Source: Rufibacter sp. LB8
GTDB lineage: Bacteria > Bacteroidota > Bacteroidia > Cytophagales > Hymenobacteraceae
Direction of reading: 5' to 3'
Assembly (NCBI RefSeq): GCF_014876185.1
Contig: NZ_JADALJ010000002.1
Span: 62,001 to 126,000 of the forward strand
DNA: 64,000 nt
The position numbers and the translations under genes were made by a program. Positions 42,718 through 52,683 of this stretch are shown piece after piece. Within the stretch, counting starts at the first letter, position 1, and each line of letters starts with the position of its first letter. Under the pieces are notes generated by a model. It was not told the origin of the DNA, did no database searches, and worked only from the letters and a program-made list of their open reading frames with translations.

Positions 42718-45700
42718 ATGATTGACAATCTGATAGCTTTTTCCATCCGGAACAAGCTGATTATCGGGCTATTCACCCTTGCCCTGGTGGTCTGGGGGCT
42801 TTTCTCCCTGAGCCGGCTTCCCATCGATGCCGTTCCGGACATCACCAACAACCAAGTACAGATCATCACGACTTCCCCCACCCTGGCGGCGCAGGAAGTC
42901 GAGCAGTTCATCACTTCCCCCATAGAGATTGAGATGGCCAACGTGCCGGACCTGGTGGAGGTCCGATCCATCTCCCGCTTCGGCCTTTCCGTGGTCACCG
43001 TGGTCTTTGAGGATGACGTGGACGTCTACCTCGCCCGCCAGATCGTGGGCGAGAAGCTCAGGAGTGCCCAGGAACAACTTCCAGTGGGGTTGGCATCCCC
43101 TGAGATGGGCCCTGTCTCAACCGGCCTAGGCGAGATTTACCAGTATGTGCTGCATACCACCCCCGACTCGCCTAAGGAATACTCACCCACGGAACTAAGG
43201 ACGATCCAGGACTGGATCGTGAAACGGCAGTTGGCCGGCACGCCCGGGGTGGCCGAGGTCAGCAGCTTCGGCGGGATGGTTAAACAGTACCAGGTTTCCG
43301 TGGACCCGGAAAGGCTTCGGGCATTCGATGTGACGATCTCCGACATCTTTGATGCGCTGGAGAGGAATAATGAGAACACCGGGGGGGCCTTCATTGAAAA
43401 GGGCCCTAATGCCTACTTTATCCGGGGTATCGGCCTTCTGACGAGTTTTGAGGATATTGAGCAGACCGTTGTGAAGAATACAGCAGGCCTGCCTCTTTTG
43501 ATACGGGACGTCGCCACCGTGGAAGAAGGAAGTTCTGTGCGCTACGGCGCCTTGACCCGAAACGGGGAGGGAGAGGTGGTAGGAGGCATCGTCATGATGC
43601 TCAAGGGTGAAAACTCCGCGCAGGTAATAGAAAACGTGAAGGCGAAGATCGAGGGAATTCAGAAGACCCTACCGCCTGGGGTGGTGCTGGAGCCGTTCCT
43701 GGACCGAACACGACTGGTGGACCGAGCCATCGGCACCGTCAGCAAAAACCTCATAGAAGGGGGGCTTATCGTGGTTTTCGTGCTGGTGCTCTTGTTGGGC
43801 AACCTGCGCGCCGGCCTGGTGGTGGCTTCGGTCATCCCCCTAGCCATGCTTTTCGCCATCTCCATGATGCAGCTCTTCGGCGTGTCCGGAAACCTGATGA
43901 GCCTGGGGGCTATTGACTTCGGGTTGATCGTGGACGGCGCGGTAATCATCGTGGAGAGTATAGTGCACCGGATATCAGTAAACAAACAGTTTGAGGGAAT
44001 AGACCGGCTGAACCAACGGCAGATGGATGACACCGTCCTGGATGCCACCGTCAAGATCCGCCAATCGGCCGCCTTTGGGGAAATCATTATCCTCATCGTC
44101 TACCTGCCCATACTGGCGCTGGTGGGAATCGAGGGCAAGATGTTCCGCCCTATGGCCCAGACCGTGGGGTTTGCCATCCTGGGCGCCCTGATCCTTTCCC
44201 TGACCTACGTGCCTATGGCCTCGGCTTTGTTCCTGAGTAAGAAGACCAAGCACAAGCCCAATTTCGCAGACAAAGTAATGGCCCGATTGGAAGCTTCCTA
44301 TGGGAGACTTTTACAGAAGGCGTTGAAAATAAGGGTTGTGCTGTTGGCATTGACGCTTGGTTTGTTTCTATTCACCCTTTTCCTTTTTAGCCGCATGGGC
44401 GGAGAATTCATCCCAACCCTGGACGAGGGCGACTTCGCCATCGAATCCTCCATTAGCCCAGGCTCCTCGCTGACCCAGAGCGTCAAGACCTTCTCCCAGG
44501 CGGAAAGGATACTGCTCAAGCAGTTCCCGGAGGTAAAGGAGGTGATCAGCAAGATCGGTGCTTCGGAAATACCCACCGACCCCATGCCCATCGAGGCCGC
44601 CGACATGACCGTTATCCTGAAGGACCGGGACGAATGGGAGTCCGCCGACACCAGGGAGGAGCTCATGGAGAAAATGGAGCAGGCGCTGTCGGTCATTCCG
44701 GGCTTGAACGCCGAGTTCTCCCAGCCTATCCAATTGAGAAGCAACGAGCTGATGACCGGGGTGAAACAGGACATCGCGGTGAAGATCTACGGTGAGGACT
44801 TGGATGTATTGGCCCAGAAAGCCGAGGAGGCAGCCAACCTTATCCGCCCTATTGCAGGGGTGGGGGATTTGAAAGTAGAGCAGACCACCGGTTTGCCCCA
44901 AGTGCTTGTGAAATACAACCGTGCCCAGATGGCACAGATGGGACTTAGCGTAGAGGATGTGAACCGAGCCTTGCGCACTGGGTTCGCTGGTGGGGAGGCC
45001 GGGGTCATTTATGAGGGGGAGAGACGATTTGATCTCGTGGTTCGTCTGGCGCAGACCAACCGTCAGACGCTCTCAAACGTGGAAGACTTGCTGATTGCCC
45101 TACCAAACGGTACCCAGGTACCCCTTCGACAGGTGGCTCAGGTGACGTTGGAGGAAGGACCCAGCCAGATATCGCGGGATGACACCAAGCGTCGTATCAC
45201 CATAGGCATCAATGCCCGGGAGCGTGACGTGGAGAACCTGGTAAAGGAAATACAGGAGACCCTGGAAGCCAAATTCAAATTGCCGGTGGGCTACTACGTC
45301 ACCTATGGCGGACAGTTTGAGAACCTGCAGGCCGCCAAGGCCCGACTCTCGGTGGCCGTGCCACTTTCCCTGGCGATTATCCTGCTGCTGCTCTTTCTCA
45401 CCTTCGGTTCCTTCAAGCAGAGCCTGCTCATCTTCACGGCCATTCCCTTGGCGGCCATCGGCGGTGTGTTCGCCTTGCTGTTGCGGGGCATGCCCTTTAG
45501 TATCTCCGCCGGTATCGGGTTCATCGCCCTCTTCGGCGTGGCGGTATTGAACGGAATCGTTCTGATAGGGTATTTCAACCAATTGAAAAAGGAAGGATGG
45601 AAAGATCCGTACACTCGAATCATGGAAGGCACTAAGGTCCGGCTGCGCCCGGTGATCATGACAGCGGCGGTGGCCTCACTAGGCTTCCTTCCCATGGCGC

Positions 45701-47112
45701 TTTCCGGCTCGGCCGGGGCAGAGGTGCAGAAACCGCTGGCCACGGTGGTGATCGGGGGCCTTATCACTTCCACGCTGCTCACCCTTTTCCTTCTTCCTAT
45801 CATGTACAGTTATGTGGAAAAAATGAAAAAGACGGAAGGTGACAGTAGCCAGGGAGGAATAGTTGGCTTTCTGGTGCTTGTTCTGGTTGTTTTCGGTTTG
45901 GCCCTGCCGGTGAGCGCCCAGACTAGCCCTAATCCTGTGAGTGGCACTGTCACTCTTAACCAAGCAATAGACCTGGCCCTGAAGAACAGCCCTGCTGTTC
46001 GCGCCGGCACCCTGGCCGTGGAGCAACAGCAGGCGCTGCGCCGGGCAAGCTTCGATCTGCCAAAGACGGTTCTGACGGGGGAGTACGGGCAAATAAACAG
46101 TGCGGCCAATGACAACGCACTGACTTTGTCCCAAGGCTTCTCTTTGCCGGGCGTGTACCGGAGCCAGGCTCGGCTGGCCTTACAGCAGGTCGGCGGCATG
46201 GAGCAGCAACTGCTGCTGACTAGGCGGACCGTGGTCCGGGATGTGAAGCTTGCCTACAATGAATGGATTATCCTTTCCCAGAGGTTCAAAATGCTGAGCA
46301 TCCAAGACAGTCTGGCTCAGGAATTTGAGCGCGCCGCCGGTTTCCGCTTCAAAGCGGGGGAGACCAACTACCTGGAGAAGATCGCGGCCGAGGCCCAGGC
46401 CATGGAGGCCCGAACCGCCTTGGAATCCACCCGCTCAGAGGTTACTGCCGTCCAGCAGCGCCTGCTTCGCTCGCTCTTCATCCCCGACACGGTCAGCTTC
46501 CAGCCAGAGCCACGGTCAGGGGAGCTGATCTTGCCTGCAGACACCTCCTGGCTCAGTAGCCATCCAGAGGTTGCCATTTTCAGGAACCAGATGGCGGTCA
46601 GCCAGGCCCAGACCCAAGTGGAAAGAAGCCGGCTCCTGCCCGAGCTCTCGGTTGGGCTGAGGAGCCAGACCATCCAAGGTTTCCAGAATGTCTCTGGGGA
46701 GGAAGAGTACTTTGGGGCCGGCAGGCGATTCCAGTCCGTGGAACTCGGGGTAGGCATTCCCATCTTCTCCAGGGCCCAACGCGCCCGGGTGAGGGCCGCC
46801 TCCCTTGCGGAGCAGGTAGCCACCGCTCAGTACGAGAGTCGGCGGCTGGCCTTGCAGACAGAGCTGTTGCGGTTCACCCAGGATTACGAAAGGAGCAGGC
46901 AGGCCCTGCGGTACTATGAGGACAAGGCATTGCCGCAGGCAAACTTGATTATTGAATATGCCAGCAAGGGCTTCAGGCTAGGGGAAACTGAGTACACCGA
47001 GTACATCCAAAACATAAACCAGGCCCATCGTATCCGGTTGCAGTACCTTGACGTTCTGTCCCAGTTCAACCAGTCCGTTATTCAATTAGAGTTTTATTTA
47101 AAGAGCAATTAA
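42718..47112 (+). CDS. CzcA-type HME-RND pump fused to a TolC-family protein
   Basis: 1,464 residues from ATG 42718, chosen because the family N-terminus MIDNLIAFSIRNKLIIG begins there; an in-frame ATG at 42673 would add 15 residues. Residues about 1-1045 are an RND pump with the TM4 relay LGAIDFGLIVDGAVIIVES, the DFGxIVDGAVIIVE form of CzcA (Zn/Co/Cd pumps). Further signatures are GGEFIPTLDEGDFAIESSIS and GIGFIALFGVAVLNGIVLIG. After a hydrophobic link (VGFLVLVLVVFGLALPVSAQ, which looks like an old signal peptide), residues about 1080-1464 are a TolC-type outer-membrane factor. The fusion ties pump and duct 1:1. Adaptor gene follows one base later. Confidence 0.93.
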   Translation: MIDNLIAFSIRNKLIIGLFTLALVVWGLFSLSRLPIDAVPDITNNQVQIITTSPTLAAQEVEQFITSPIEIEMANVPDLVEVRSISRFGLSVVTVVFEDDVDVYLARQIVGEKLRSAQEQLPVGLASPEMGPVSTGLGEIYQYVLHTTPDSPKEYSPTELRTIQDWIVKRQLAGTPGVAEVSSFGGMVKQYQVSVDPERLRAFDVTISDIFDALERNNENTGGAFIEKGPNAYFIRGIGLLTSFEDIEQTVVKNTAGLPLLIRDVATVEEGSSVRYGALTRNGEGEVVGGIVMMLKGENSAQVIENVKAKIEGIQKTLPPGVVLEPFLDRTRLVDRAIGTVSKNLIEGGLIVVFVLVLLLGNLRAGLVVASVIPLAMLFAISMMQLFGVSGNLMSLGAIDFGLIVDGAVIIVESIVHRISVNKQFEGIDRLNQRQMDDTVLDATVKIRQSAAFGEIIILIVYLPILALVGIEGKMFRPMAQTVGFAILGALILSLTYVPMASALFLSKKTKHKPNFADKVMARLEASYGRLLQKALKIRVVLLALTLGLFLFTLFLFSRMGGEFIPTLDEGDFAIESSISPGSSLTQSVKTFSQAERILLKQFPEVKEVISKIGASEIPTDPMPIEAADMTVILKDRDEWESADTREELMEKMEQALSVIPGLNAEFSQPIQLRSNELMTGVKQDIAVKIYGEDLDVLAQKAEEAANLIRPIAGVGDLKVEQTTGLPQVLVKYNRAQMAQMGLSVEDVNRALRTGFAGGEAGVIYEGERRFDLVVRLAQTNRQTLSNVEDLLIALPNGTQVPLRQVAQVTLEEGPSQISRDDTKRRITIGINARERDVENLVKEIQETLEAKFKLPVGYYVTYGGQFENLQAAKARLSVAVPLSLAIILLLLFLTFGSFKQSLLIFTAIPLAAIGGVFALLLRGMPFSISAGIGFIALFGVAVLNGIVLIGYFNQLKKEGWKDPYTRIMEGTKVRLRPVIMTAAVASLGFLPMALSGSAGAEVQKPLATVVIGGLITSTLLTLFLLPIMYSYVEKMKKTEGDSSQGGIVGFLVLVLVVFGLALPVSAQTSPNPVSGTVTLNQAIDLALKNSPAVRAGTLAVEQQQALRRASFDLPKTVLTGEYGQINSAANDNALTLSQGFSLPGVYRSQARLALQQVGGMEQQLLLTRRTVVRDVKLAYNEWIILSQRFKMLSIQDSLAQEFERAAGFRFKAGETNYLEKIAAEAQAMEARTALESTRSEVTAVQQRLLRSLFIPDTVSFQPEPRSGELILPADTSWLSSHPEVAIFRNQMAVSQAQTQVERSRLLPELSVGLRSQTIQGFQNVSGEEEYFGAGRRFQSVELGVGIPIFSRAQRARVRAASLAEQVATAQYESRRLALQTELLRFTQDYERSRQALRYYEDKALPQANLIIEYASKGFRLGETEYTEYIQNINQAHRIRLQYLDVLSQFNQSVIQLEFYLKSN

Positions 47113-47113
47113 G

Positions 47114-48361
47114 ATGATGAAACATATAAAATCAAGTGTTTTCCCCCTTCTGTTTGGCGTGATCCTAGCATTTAGTTCTTGCCAGGATGGGCCGAAGGCC
47201 GAAGAAAAAACCGATGAAACCCATGCCGAGGGTGAAGCCGGGGAAGAAGAGTCCATCGGGCTGACCCAGGCCCAAATGGATGCGGTGGGGATAAAATTGG
47301 GAGGCATTGAGAACCGGCCCCTTAAAAGCGGAATACAGGCTAACGGGATGCTGGACCTCCCCCCTCAGAACAAAGCCACCATTTCCAGCCTGACGGAGGG
47401 AATCGTGCGGGAGATCTTCGTCACCCAGGGGCAGTTCGTGAAAAAGGGACAACGGTTGGTCAGCATCGAACACCCCAGCATCATCCAGCTCCAGGAGGAG
47501 TACCTGAAAGCCCAAAGCGCCCTTAACTATGCCAAGATCGATTATGAGCGCCAACGGGAATTATTGAAGGAGAATGTGATTGCGGCCAAAAAGTACCAGT
47601 TGGCCGAGGCCGAGTACAGGGCGCGTCAGGCGGAGGTTTCCTCTTTGGCCAGCCGCTTGGGCCAAATTGGCATATCCGCCAGCCGCATCAGGGTAGGCTC
47701 CCTGATCCGTTCGGTATCGGTGGTTTCACCCATGCACGGCTATGTACATCAGATAAAGGTAAACATCGGCGCCTTGGTTGAGCCAGCCAAGGAGCTTTTC
47801 CAGGTAGTGGACAACCACCACATCCAGATTGACCTTCAGGTCTTTGAGAAGGACATCGCCCAGGTCAAGAACGGCCAGAAGGTTCTCTTCTCCCTGACCT
47901 CCAACCCTTCCAAGACATATGAGGCCACCATCTTCTCGGTGGGGAAATCCTTTGAGAACGATACCAAGACGGTGGTGGTACACGCCCAGATCAACGACAA
48001 CCAGGAGGCGACCCTGCTTCCCGGCATGTTCGTGAGCGGCCGTATCCTTACCTCTGAGGCGACCGTGCCGGCGCTCCCGGATGAGGCCATCATAACAGAA
48101 GGAGAGCTGAAATTCGTGTTCGCCGCTACGCGTGCCACCCACTCTCCTGAGCCTAAGGCTGAAAGCTCAGAAGAAGAACATGAGGGGGAACTCGCCCCGG
48201 ACTGGGTCTTTACCAAGATCGGGGTTCAGACGGGCGCCATGGATGCCGGATACACGGAGGTAAAGCTTTTGAACCCTATACCGGCTGGCTCTCAACTCGT
48301 CACCAAAGGCGCCTACTATGTCGCGGCGCAGGGCAACAAAGGCGAGAGCGGTGGCCATTAA
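47114..48361 (+). CDS. CzcB-type RND periplasmic adaptor lipoprotein
   Basis: 415 residues, lipoprotein signal (PLLFGVILAFSSC, Cys about 23), then an acidic/His linker. Adaptor parts in order: first lipoyl half GIVREIFVTQGQFVKKGQRL, helical hairpin (LQEEYLKAQSALNYAKIDYE through ARQAEVSSLASRLGQIGISA), second lipoyl half SPMHGYVHQIKVNIGALVEP, beta barrel and membrane-proximal domain. The C-terminal insert SEEEHEGELAP is acidic. It starts one base after the CzcA-TolC stop, so the pair is translated together, forming a complete Zn/Co/Cd-type efflux machine. Confidence 0.92.
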   Translation: MMKHIKSSVFPLLFGVILAFSSCQDGPKAEEKTDETHAEGEAGEEESIGLTQAQMDAVGIKLGGIENRPLKSGIQANGMLDLPPQNKATISSLTEGIVREIFVTQGQFVKKGQRLVSIEHPSIIQLQEEYLKAQSALNYAKIDYERQRELLKENVIAAKKYQLAEAEYRARQAEVSSLASRLGQIGISASRIRVGSLIRSVSVVSPMHGYVHQIKVNIGALVEPAKELFQVVDNHHIQIDLQVFEKDIAQVKNGQKVLFSLTSNPSKTYEATIFSVGKSFENDTKTVVVHAQINDNQEATLLPGMFVSGRILTSEATVPALPDEAIITEGELKFVFAATRATHSPEPKAESSEEEHEGELAPDWVFTKIGVQTGAMDAGYTEVKLLNPIPAGSQLVTKGAYYVAAQGNKGESGGH

Positions 48362-48398
48362 ACGATTTAGGGAGAATTTTCAGTTTTAGTCAATCGCC

Positions 48399-49019
48399 AT
48401 GCTGCATGTCCTGCTGGATAGTTTCCTGATCAGCCTGATCCATGCCCTGATCCCCAGCCACTGGATGGCTTTGGTGGCTATTGGGCGCTCAGAGGGCTGG
48501 CCACTAGCCACCACGCTGCGGGCCACCCTGTTGGCGGGCCTCGCCCACATTGGAGGCACGCTCCTATTGGGCGGGCTGATCGGGTACCTGGGTATCAGGC
48601 TGTCTGAGGAGTTTACCTCCTTTGCCCGTAACGCTACCCCCTTGGCCTTGGTCGTAATGGGCATGTTTGTACTGGGTACCGCCTACTCCCACCCAGACAA
48701 GGCTCCCAAGGACCTATCCTCGCTCAGGAAGGCGCCTTCCGTCCGGAGCTGGTTCACCACCATGACGGTGGCCCTGTTTTTCTCGCCCTGTTTGGAGATA
48801 AGTTCCTATTTCCTGACAGCCGCCACCCATGGGTGGCAGGGAATCCTGCTGGTGGCGACGGTTTTCGTTTTTGTGACGCTGCCGTTAATGCTGGGGCTTG
48901 TCGCTTTGGGGTACCGGGGCATCGGCCGCTTCAGAGGAGTGGTGCTGGAGAGGCACGGGCACGCCATCATGGGTGGCGTGCTGATCGTCTTGGGACTGGC
49001 CACCTTTTTTTATGAATAG
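48399..49019 (+). CDS. Polytopic membrane protein, NicO/HupE-like
   Basis: 206 residues with about six membrane helices. The first two carry ISLIHALIPSHWMALVAIGR and LLAGLAHIGGTLLLGGLIGY; paired His residues in HALxPSHW and AHIGGT resemble the HxxxxDH-like metal motifs of NicO/RcnA/HupE-type transporters, but the match is not exact. Further helices include FFSPCLEISSYFLTAATHGW with a conserved Pro-Cys. Its position between the CzcB adaptor and a Zn/Cd-type ATPase suggests metal transport (inference). The gap to the ATPase is 21 bp, so they share a transcript. Confidence 0.6.
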   Translation: MLHVLLDSFLISLIHALIPSHWMALVAIGRSEGWPLATTLRATLLAGLAHIGGTLLLGGLIGYLGIRLSEEFTSFARNATPLALVVMGMFVLGTAYSHPDKAPKDLSSLRKAPSVRSWFTTMTVALFFSPCLEISSYFLTAATHGWQGILLVATVFVFVTLPLMLGLVALGYRGIGRFRGVVLERHGHAIMGGVLIVLGLATFFYE

Positions 49020-49040
49020 TCAATCTTTAATTCCACTTAT

Positions 49041-51065
49041 ATGATACAGGAATCTCACGGCGGCGAAGAGCGCAAACCAACTTATAATACAGCATTCCTA
49101 ACGGCCCAGAAGATGATGGACGAAGACAAAGACCCGCATGCGGTCAACCACGCCGACGTGGAGAAGAACGGTGACCATGACGGCCATGACCATGGAGCCG
49201 GGGAGTCCTCAGGGTGGAAAAGCCACTGGGCGCTTCTACTGTCCCTGGCAGTCCTAGTGGTCATGCTCACTTTGGAGTATGGCTTCGGCTACGTCCCACC
49301 CGCTCCACTGGGCCTTGCCATTTACGGCGCTGCCTACCTGCTTGCTGGCTATAAAGTGCTGGACCTCGCCTTCCGCAAGGCCATGCGCCTCGACTTCTTC
49401 AATGAGTTCTTCCTGATGAGCGTCGCCACGCTCGGTGCCTTCGCCATCGGCTCCTACAGCGAGGGTGTGGCCGTCATGGTCTTCTACTCCATAGGGGAGT
49501 GGTTCCAGGACGCGGCCGTCAACCGCGCGAAGCGCAGCATAAAGGCGTTGCTGGATATACGCCCCGATGAGGTCTCTGTCATCAGGGGCGGAACAGCTAT
49601 GGTAGTGGACCCAAAGGAAGTACAGATTGGGGAGACCATCCAGATGAAATCCGGGGAGAAAGTGGCCCTGGACGGCGAGCTGCTCTCAGAGAAGGCATCC
49701 TTCAACACCGCCGCCCTGACCGGGGAGAGCAAACCCGACACAAAGGCGAAGGGAGAGAAAGTGTACGCCGGGATGATCAACCTCAATACCGTGGCCGAGG
49801 TCCAGGTCACCTCCTTGTTTCGGGACAGCAAGCTGAGCAGGATTTTGGAAATGGTGCAGGATGCGACGGCCAGAAAGTCGCAGACCCAGCTCTTCATCTC
49901 CCGTTTCGCTAAAGTCTACACGCCCATCGTCTTCTTTCTGGCCTTGGCCGTATGCGCGGTGCCCTATTTCATAATGGACGACTATGACTTCAATGTCTGG
50001 TTTTACCGCGCGCTGGTTTTCCTGGTGATAAGCTGCCCTTGTGCGCTGGTGGTGTCCATTCCCCTGGGTTATTTCGGTGGGATCGGGCTGGCTTCCCGGA
50101 ACGGGATCCTTTTCAAGGGATCAAACTTCTTGGATGTGATGACCAGGGTAAATGCGGTGGTGATGGACAAGACCGGCACTTTGACGCACGGCGTCTTCAA
50201 AGTGCAGCAGGTGGTGGCCCATGGCCTGGAGGAAAAAGAGCTTATCAGCCTGACCGCCGCCATCGAGACGCAATCCACCCACCCGATCGCCAAGGCCATT
50301 GCGGAATTCGCCGGGGCCCAGGCCACCCAGGCTTCCAGAATAGAGCAGGTAGAGGAGATATCGGGCCACGGGCTCAAAGGCACGATTGATGGGAAGCAGG
50401 TGCTGGCGGGCAACACCAAACTCCTTAAGAAATTCAACATACCCTACCCTGCGGAGATCGAGGGCATCGTCAACACCATAGTGGTGGTGGCGGTGAACGG
50501 GCTGTACGCCGGGTATATCACCATTGCAGACGAGATAAAGGAGGATGCGGCCCAGGCTATCAGGGATATGCACGCCTTGAACATCCAGACCGTGATGCTC
50601 TCCGGTGACAAACAGACGGTGGTCGATGAAGTGGCCAAAAAACTGGGCATTGACACCGCGTTCGGGAACCTCCTCCCGGAGGACAAAGTGGCCAAGGTGC
50701 AGGCGTTGAAGGACCAGGGCAGGCACATCGCCTTTGTGGGTGACGGTGTGAATGACGCGCCGGTGGTGGCCCTGGCCGATGCCGGGATCGCCATGGGGGG
50801 CCTGGGCAGCGACGCCACCATAGAGACCGCTGATGTGGTGATCCAGAACGACCAACCGTCTAAGATCGTGTCCGCCATCAAGGTGGGGAAGATAACCCGC
50901 AGCATCGTCTGGCAGAACATCATTTTGGCGATGACCGTCAAGGTAATCGTGCTGGCCTTGGGTGCTGGGGGTGTGGCCACCCTGTGGGAGGCTGTTATCG
51001 CCGATGTGGGCGTCGCTCTGTTGGCCATCTTAAATGCGGTGCGGATTCAGCGAATGAAAGTATAG
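49041..51065 (+). CDS. Zn/Cd/Pb-type P1B ATPase (CPC motif)
   Basis: 674 residues. The N-terminus is a short His/Asp-rich stretch (NGDHDGHDHGAGES) instead of an HMA domain. Membrane motif ISCPCALVVSIPLGYFGGIG, with C332-P333-C334, followed by SIPLGYFGG, marks the P1B-2 Zn/Cd/Pb class. Other motifs: TGESKPDTKAKGEKVYAG, DKTGTLTHGV with Asp376, STHPIAKAI and GDGVNDAPVV. It is likely to export divalent metal from cytosol to periplasm, from where the CzcA/CzcB machine can expel it. It ends an operon starting with DUF6660. Confidence 0.93.
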   Translation: MIQESHGGEERKPTYNTAFLTAQKMMDEDKDPHAVNHADVEKNGDHDGHDHGAGESSGWKSHWALLLSLAVLVVMLTLEYGFGYVPPAPLGLAIYGAAYLLAGYKVLDLAFRKAMRLDFFNEFFLMSVATLGAFAIGSYSEGVAVMVFYSIGEWFQDAAVNRAKRSIKALLDIRPDEVSVIRGGTAMVVDPKEVQIGETIQMKSGEKVALDGELLSEKASFNTAALTGESKPDTKAKGEKVYAGMINLNTVAEVQVTSLFRDSKLSRILEMVQDATARKSQTQLFISRFAKVYTPIVFFLALAVCAVPYFIMDDYDFNVWFYRALVFLVISCPCALVVSIPLGYFGGIGLASRNGILFKGSNFLDVMTRVNAVVMDKTGTLTHGVFKVQQVVAHGLEEKELISLTAAIETQSTHPIAKAIAEFAGAQATQASRIEQVEEISGHGLKGTIDGKQVLAGNTKLLKKFNIPYPAEIEGIVNTIVVVAVNGLYAGYITIADEIKEDAAQAIRDMHALNIQTVMLSGDKQTVVDEVAKKLGIDTAFGNLLPEDKVAKVQALKDQGRHIAFVGDGVNDAPVVALADAGIAMGGLGSDATIETADVVIQNDQPSKIVSAIKVGKITRSIVWQNIILAMTVKVIVLALGAGGVATLWEAVIADVGVALLAILNAVRIQRMKV

Positions 51066-51264
51066 GAAGGTTTAGGCTTATTCAGGTCTACGACGGGTGA
51101 CAAGGGACAACCATGTGGGTTATTTAACCTCTTTAAAAATTGTTGCACGGTTTTGCACGTTTCAAAATGGCAGTGCAACTACTCATGTTTGCGCTTTATA
51201 CCGCTTTGATTAATCCGCGCGCTGTGGTTTTCAAAAATCTATTAACCTCTAAATTCAATTGCTT

Positions 51265-52659
51265 ATGTACGATGTTGCAATCATAGGTTCTGGCCCGGGC
51301 GGCTACGTCGCAGCCATACGTTGCGCCCAACTAGGTTTCAAGACAGTTATCATAGAGAAATATGACACCTTGGGCGGCACTTGCCTGAATGTAGGGTGCA
51401 TCCCCTCCAAAGCTGTATTGGATAGCTCCGAGCATTTTCACAATGCCCAGCACAAATTCAAAAACCATGGCATCCGACTGGAGAACCTGCAACTGGATTT
51501 CCCCCAGATGCTCGCCCACAAAGCGGACGTGGTCCAGAAAACAGTGGCGGGGGTAGACTACCTGATGAAAAAGAACAAGGTAGAGGTCTTACGCGGCAAA
51601 GCAACCTTGCTGACACCCCGGACGGTGAGCATTCAGGGAGCGGAAGGGCCTCCTTCAGTAATTGAATCTAAGCACATTGTTCTGGCGACGGGCTCCAAGC
51701 CCAGCTCCTTGCCTGGTATCACCATCGATAAGAAAAGGATTATCTCCTCCACAGAGGCACTGACTTTACCGGAAATCCCCCGGCACCTGCTGGTAATCGG
51801 AGGCGGGGTCATTGGCATGGAGCTGGGGTCAGTGTATGCGCGCGTTGGCTCCACAGTCAGTGTGCTGGAATATACCGATGCCATCATCCCCAGCATGGAC
51901 CTGACCATGGGTAAGGAACTGAAAAAGTCACTACAAAAGCTGGGGATGGACTTCTACCTCAGCCACAAGGTAACCGGCGCCCAAAGCACCGAAACTGGGG
52001 TAACCGTCACGGCGGAGGATACCGCGGGCAATACCCTGAACCTGGAGGGGGATTATTGCCTGATGGCCGTGGGCCGAAAACCCTACACGGAGGGACTGGG
52101 ACTGGAAAACGTTGGCATCACAACCGACAAAGGGGGGCGCATCGAGGTAAATGAATACCTGGAAACGAATGTGCCGGGCATCTATGCCATCGGCGATGTG
52201 GTGAAAGGGGCGATGCTGGCACACAAGGCCTCAGAGGAGGGCGTCTATGTGGCCGAACGCCTGGCCGGCCAGAAGCCGCACCTGGATTACCTGCTTATCC
52301 CTGGTATCGTGTACACCTGGCCGGAAGTAGCCACCGTGGGCTATACAGAAGAACAGTTGAAGGCTAACGGGCGCGCCTACCGGACCGGGGTATTCCCGTT
52401 CCGGGCCAATGCCCGCGCCCGGATGAATGACGATTTGGATGGCCAGATTAAAGTACTAGCCGATGCTAAAACGGATGAAATCCTGGGTATCCATATGATC
52501 GGCCCCCGGGTCAGCGACATCATCGGGGAGGCCGTCGCCGCGATGAGCTACCGTGCCTCTGCTGAGGATATCGCCCGGATGTCCCATGGGCACCCTACCT
52601 TTTACGAGACATTGAAAGAGGCTTGCCTGGCGGTAAACAACCAGGCCATCCATATTTGA
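51265..52659 (+). CDS. lpdA: Dihydrolipoyl dehydrogenase
   Basis: 464 residues from ATG 51265. A two-codon earlier TTG is possible but unnecessary. FAD-binding VAIIGSGPGGYVAAI; redox disulfide GGTCLNVGCIPSK (C40, C45); NAD site LLVIGGGVIGMELGSVYARV; FAD-binding YAIGDVVKGAMLAHKASEEG; C-terminal interface HGHPTFYETLKEA with the catalytic His-Glu pair. This is the E3 flavoenzyme of 2-oxoacid dehydrogenase complexes. No E1/E2 genes are near, so a stand-alone role (NADH-dependent thiol reduction, perhaps in metal or oxidative stress) is suggested by the following OsmC gene; this is inference. Confidence 0.95.
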   Translation: MYDVAIIGSGPGGYVAAIRCAQLGFKTVIIEKYDTLGGTCLNVGCIPSKAVLDSSEHFHNAQHKFKNHGIRLENLQLDFPQMLAHKADVVQKTVAGVDYLMKKNKVEVLRGKATLLTPRTVSIQGAEGPPSVIESKHIVLATGSKPSSLPGITIDKKRIISSTEALTLPEIPRHLLVIGGGVIGMELGSVYARVGSTVSVLEYTDAIIPSMDLTMGKELKKSLQKLGMDFYLSHKVTGAQSTETGVTVTAEDTAGNTLNLEGDYCLMAVGRKPYTEGLGLENVGITTDKGGRIEVNEYLETNVPGIYAIGDVVKGAMLAHKASEEGVYVAERLAGQKPHLDYLLIPGIVYTWPEVATVGYTEEQLKANGRAYRTGVFPFRANARARMNDDLDGQIKVLADAKTDEILGIHMIGPRVSDIIGEAVAAMSYRASAEDIARMSHGHPTFYETLKEACLAVNNQAIHI

Positions 52660-52683
52660 TAAAAACCTATAATTAACAAAGAA

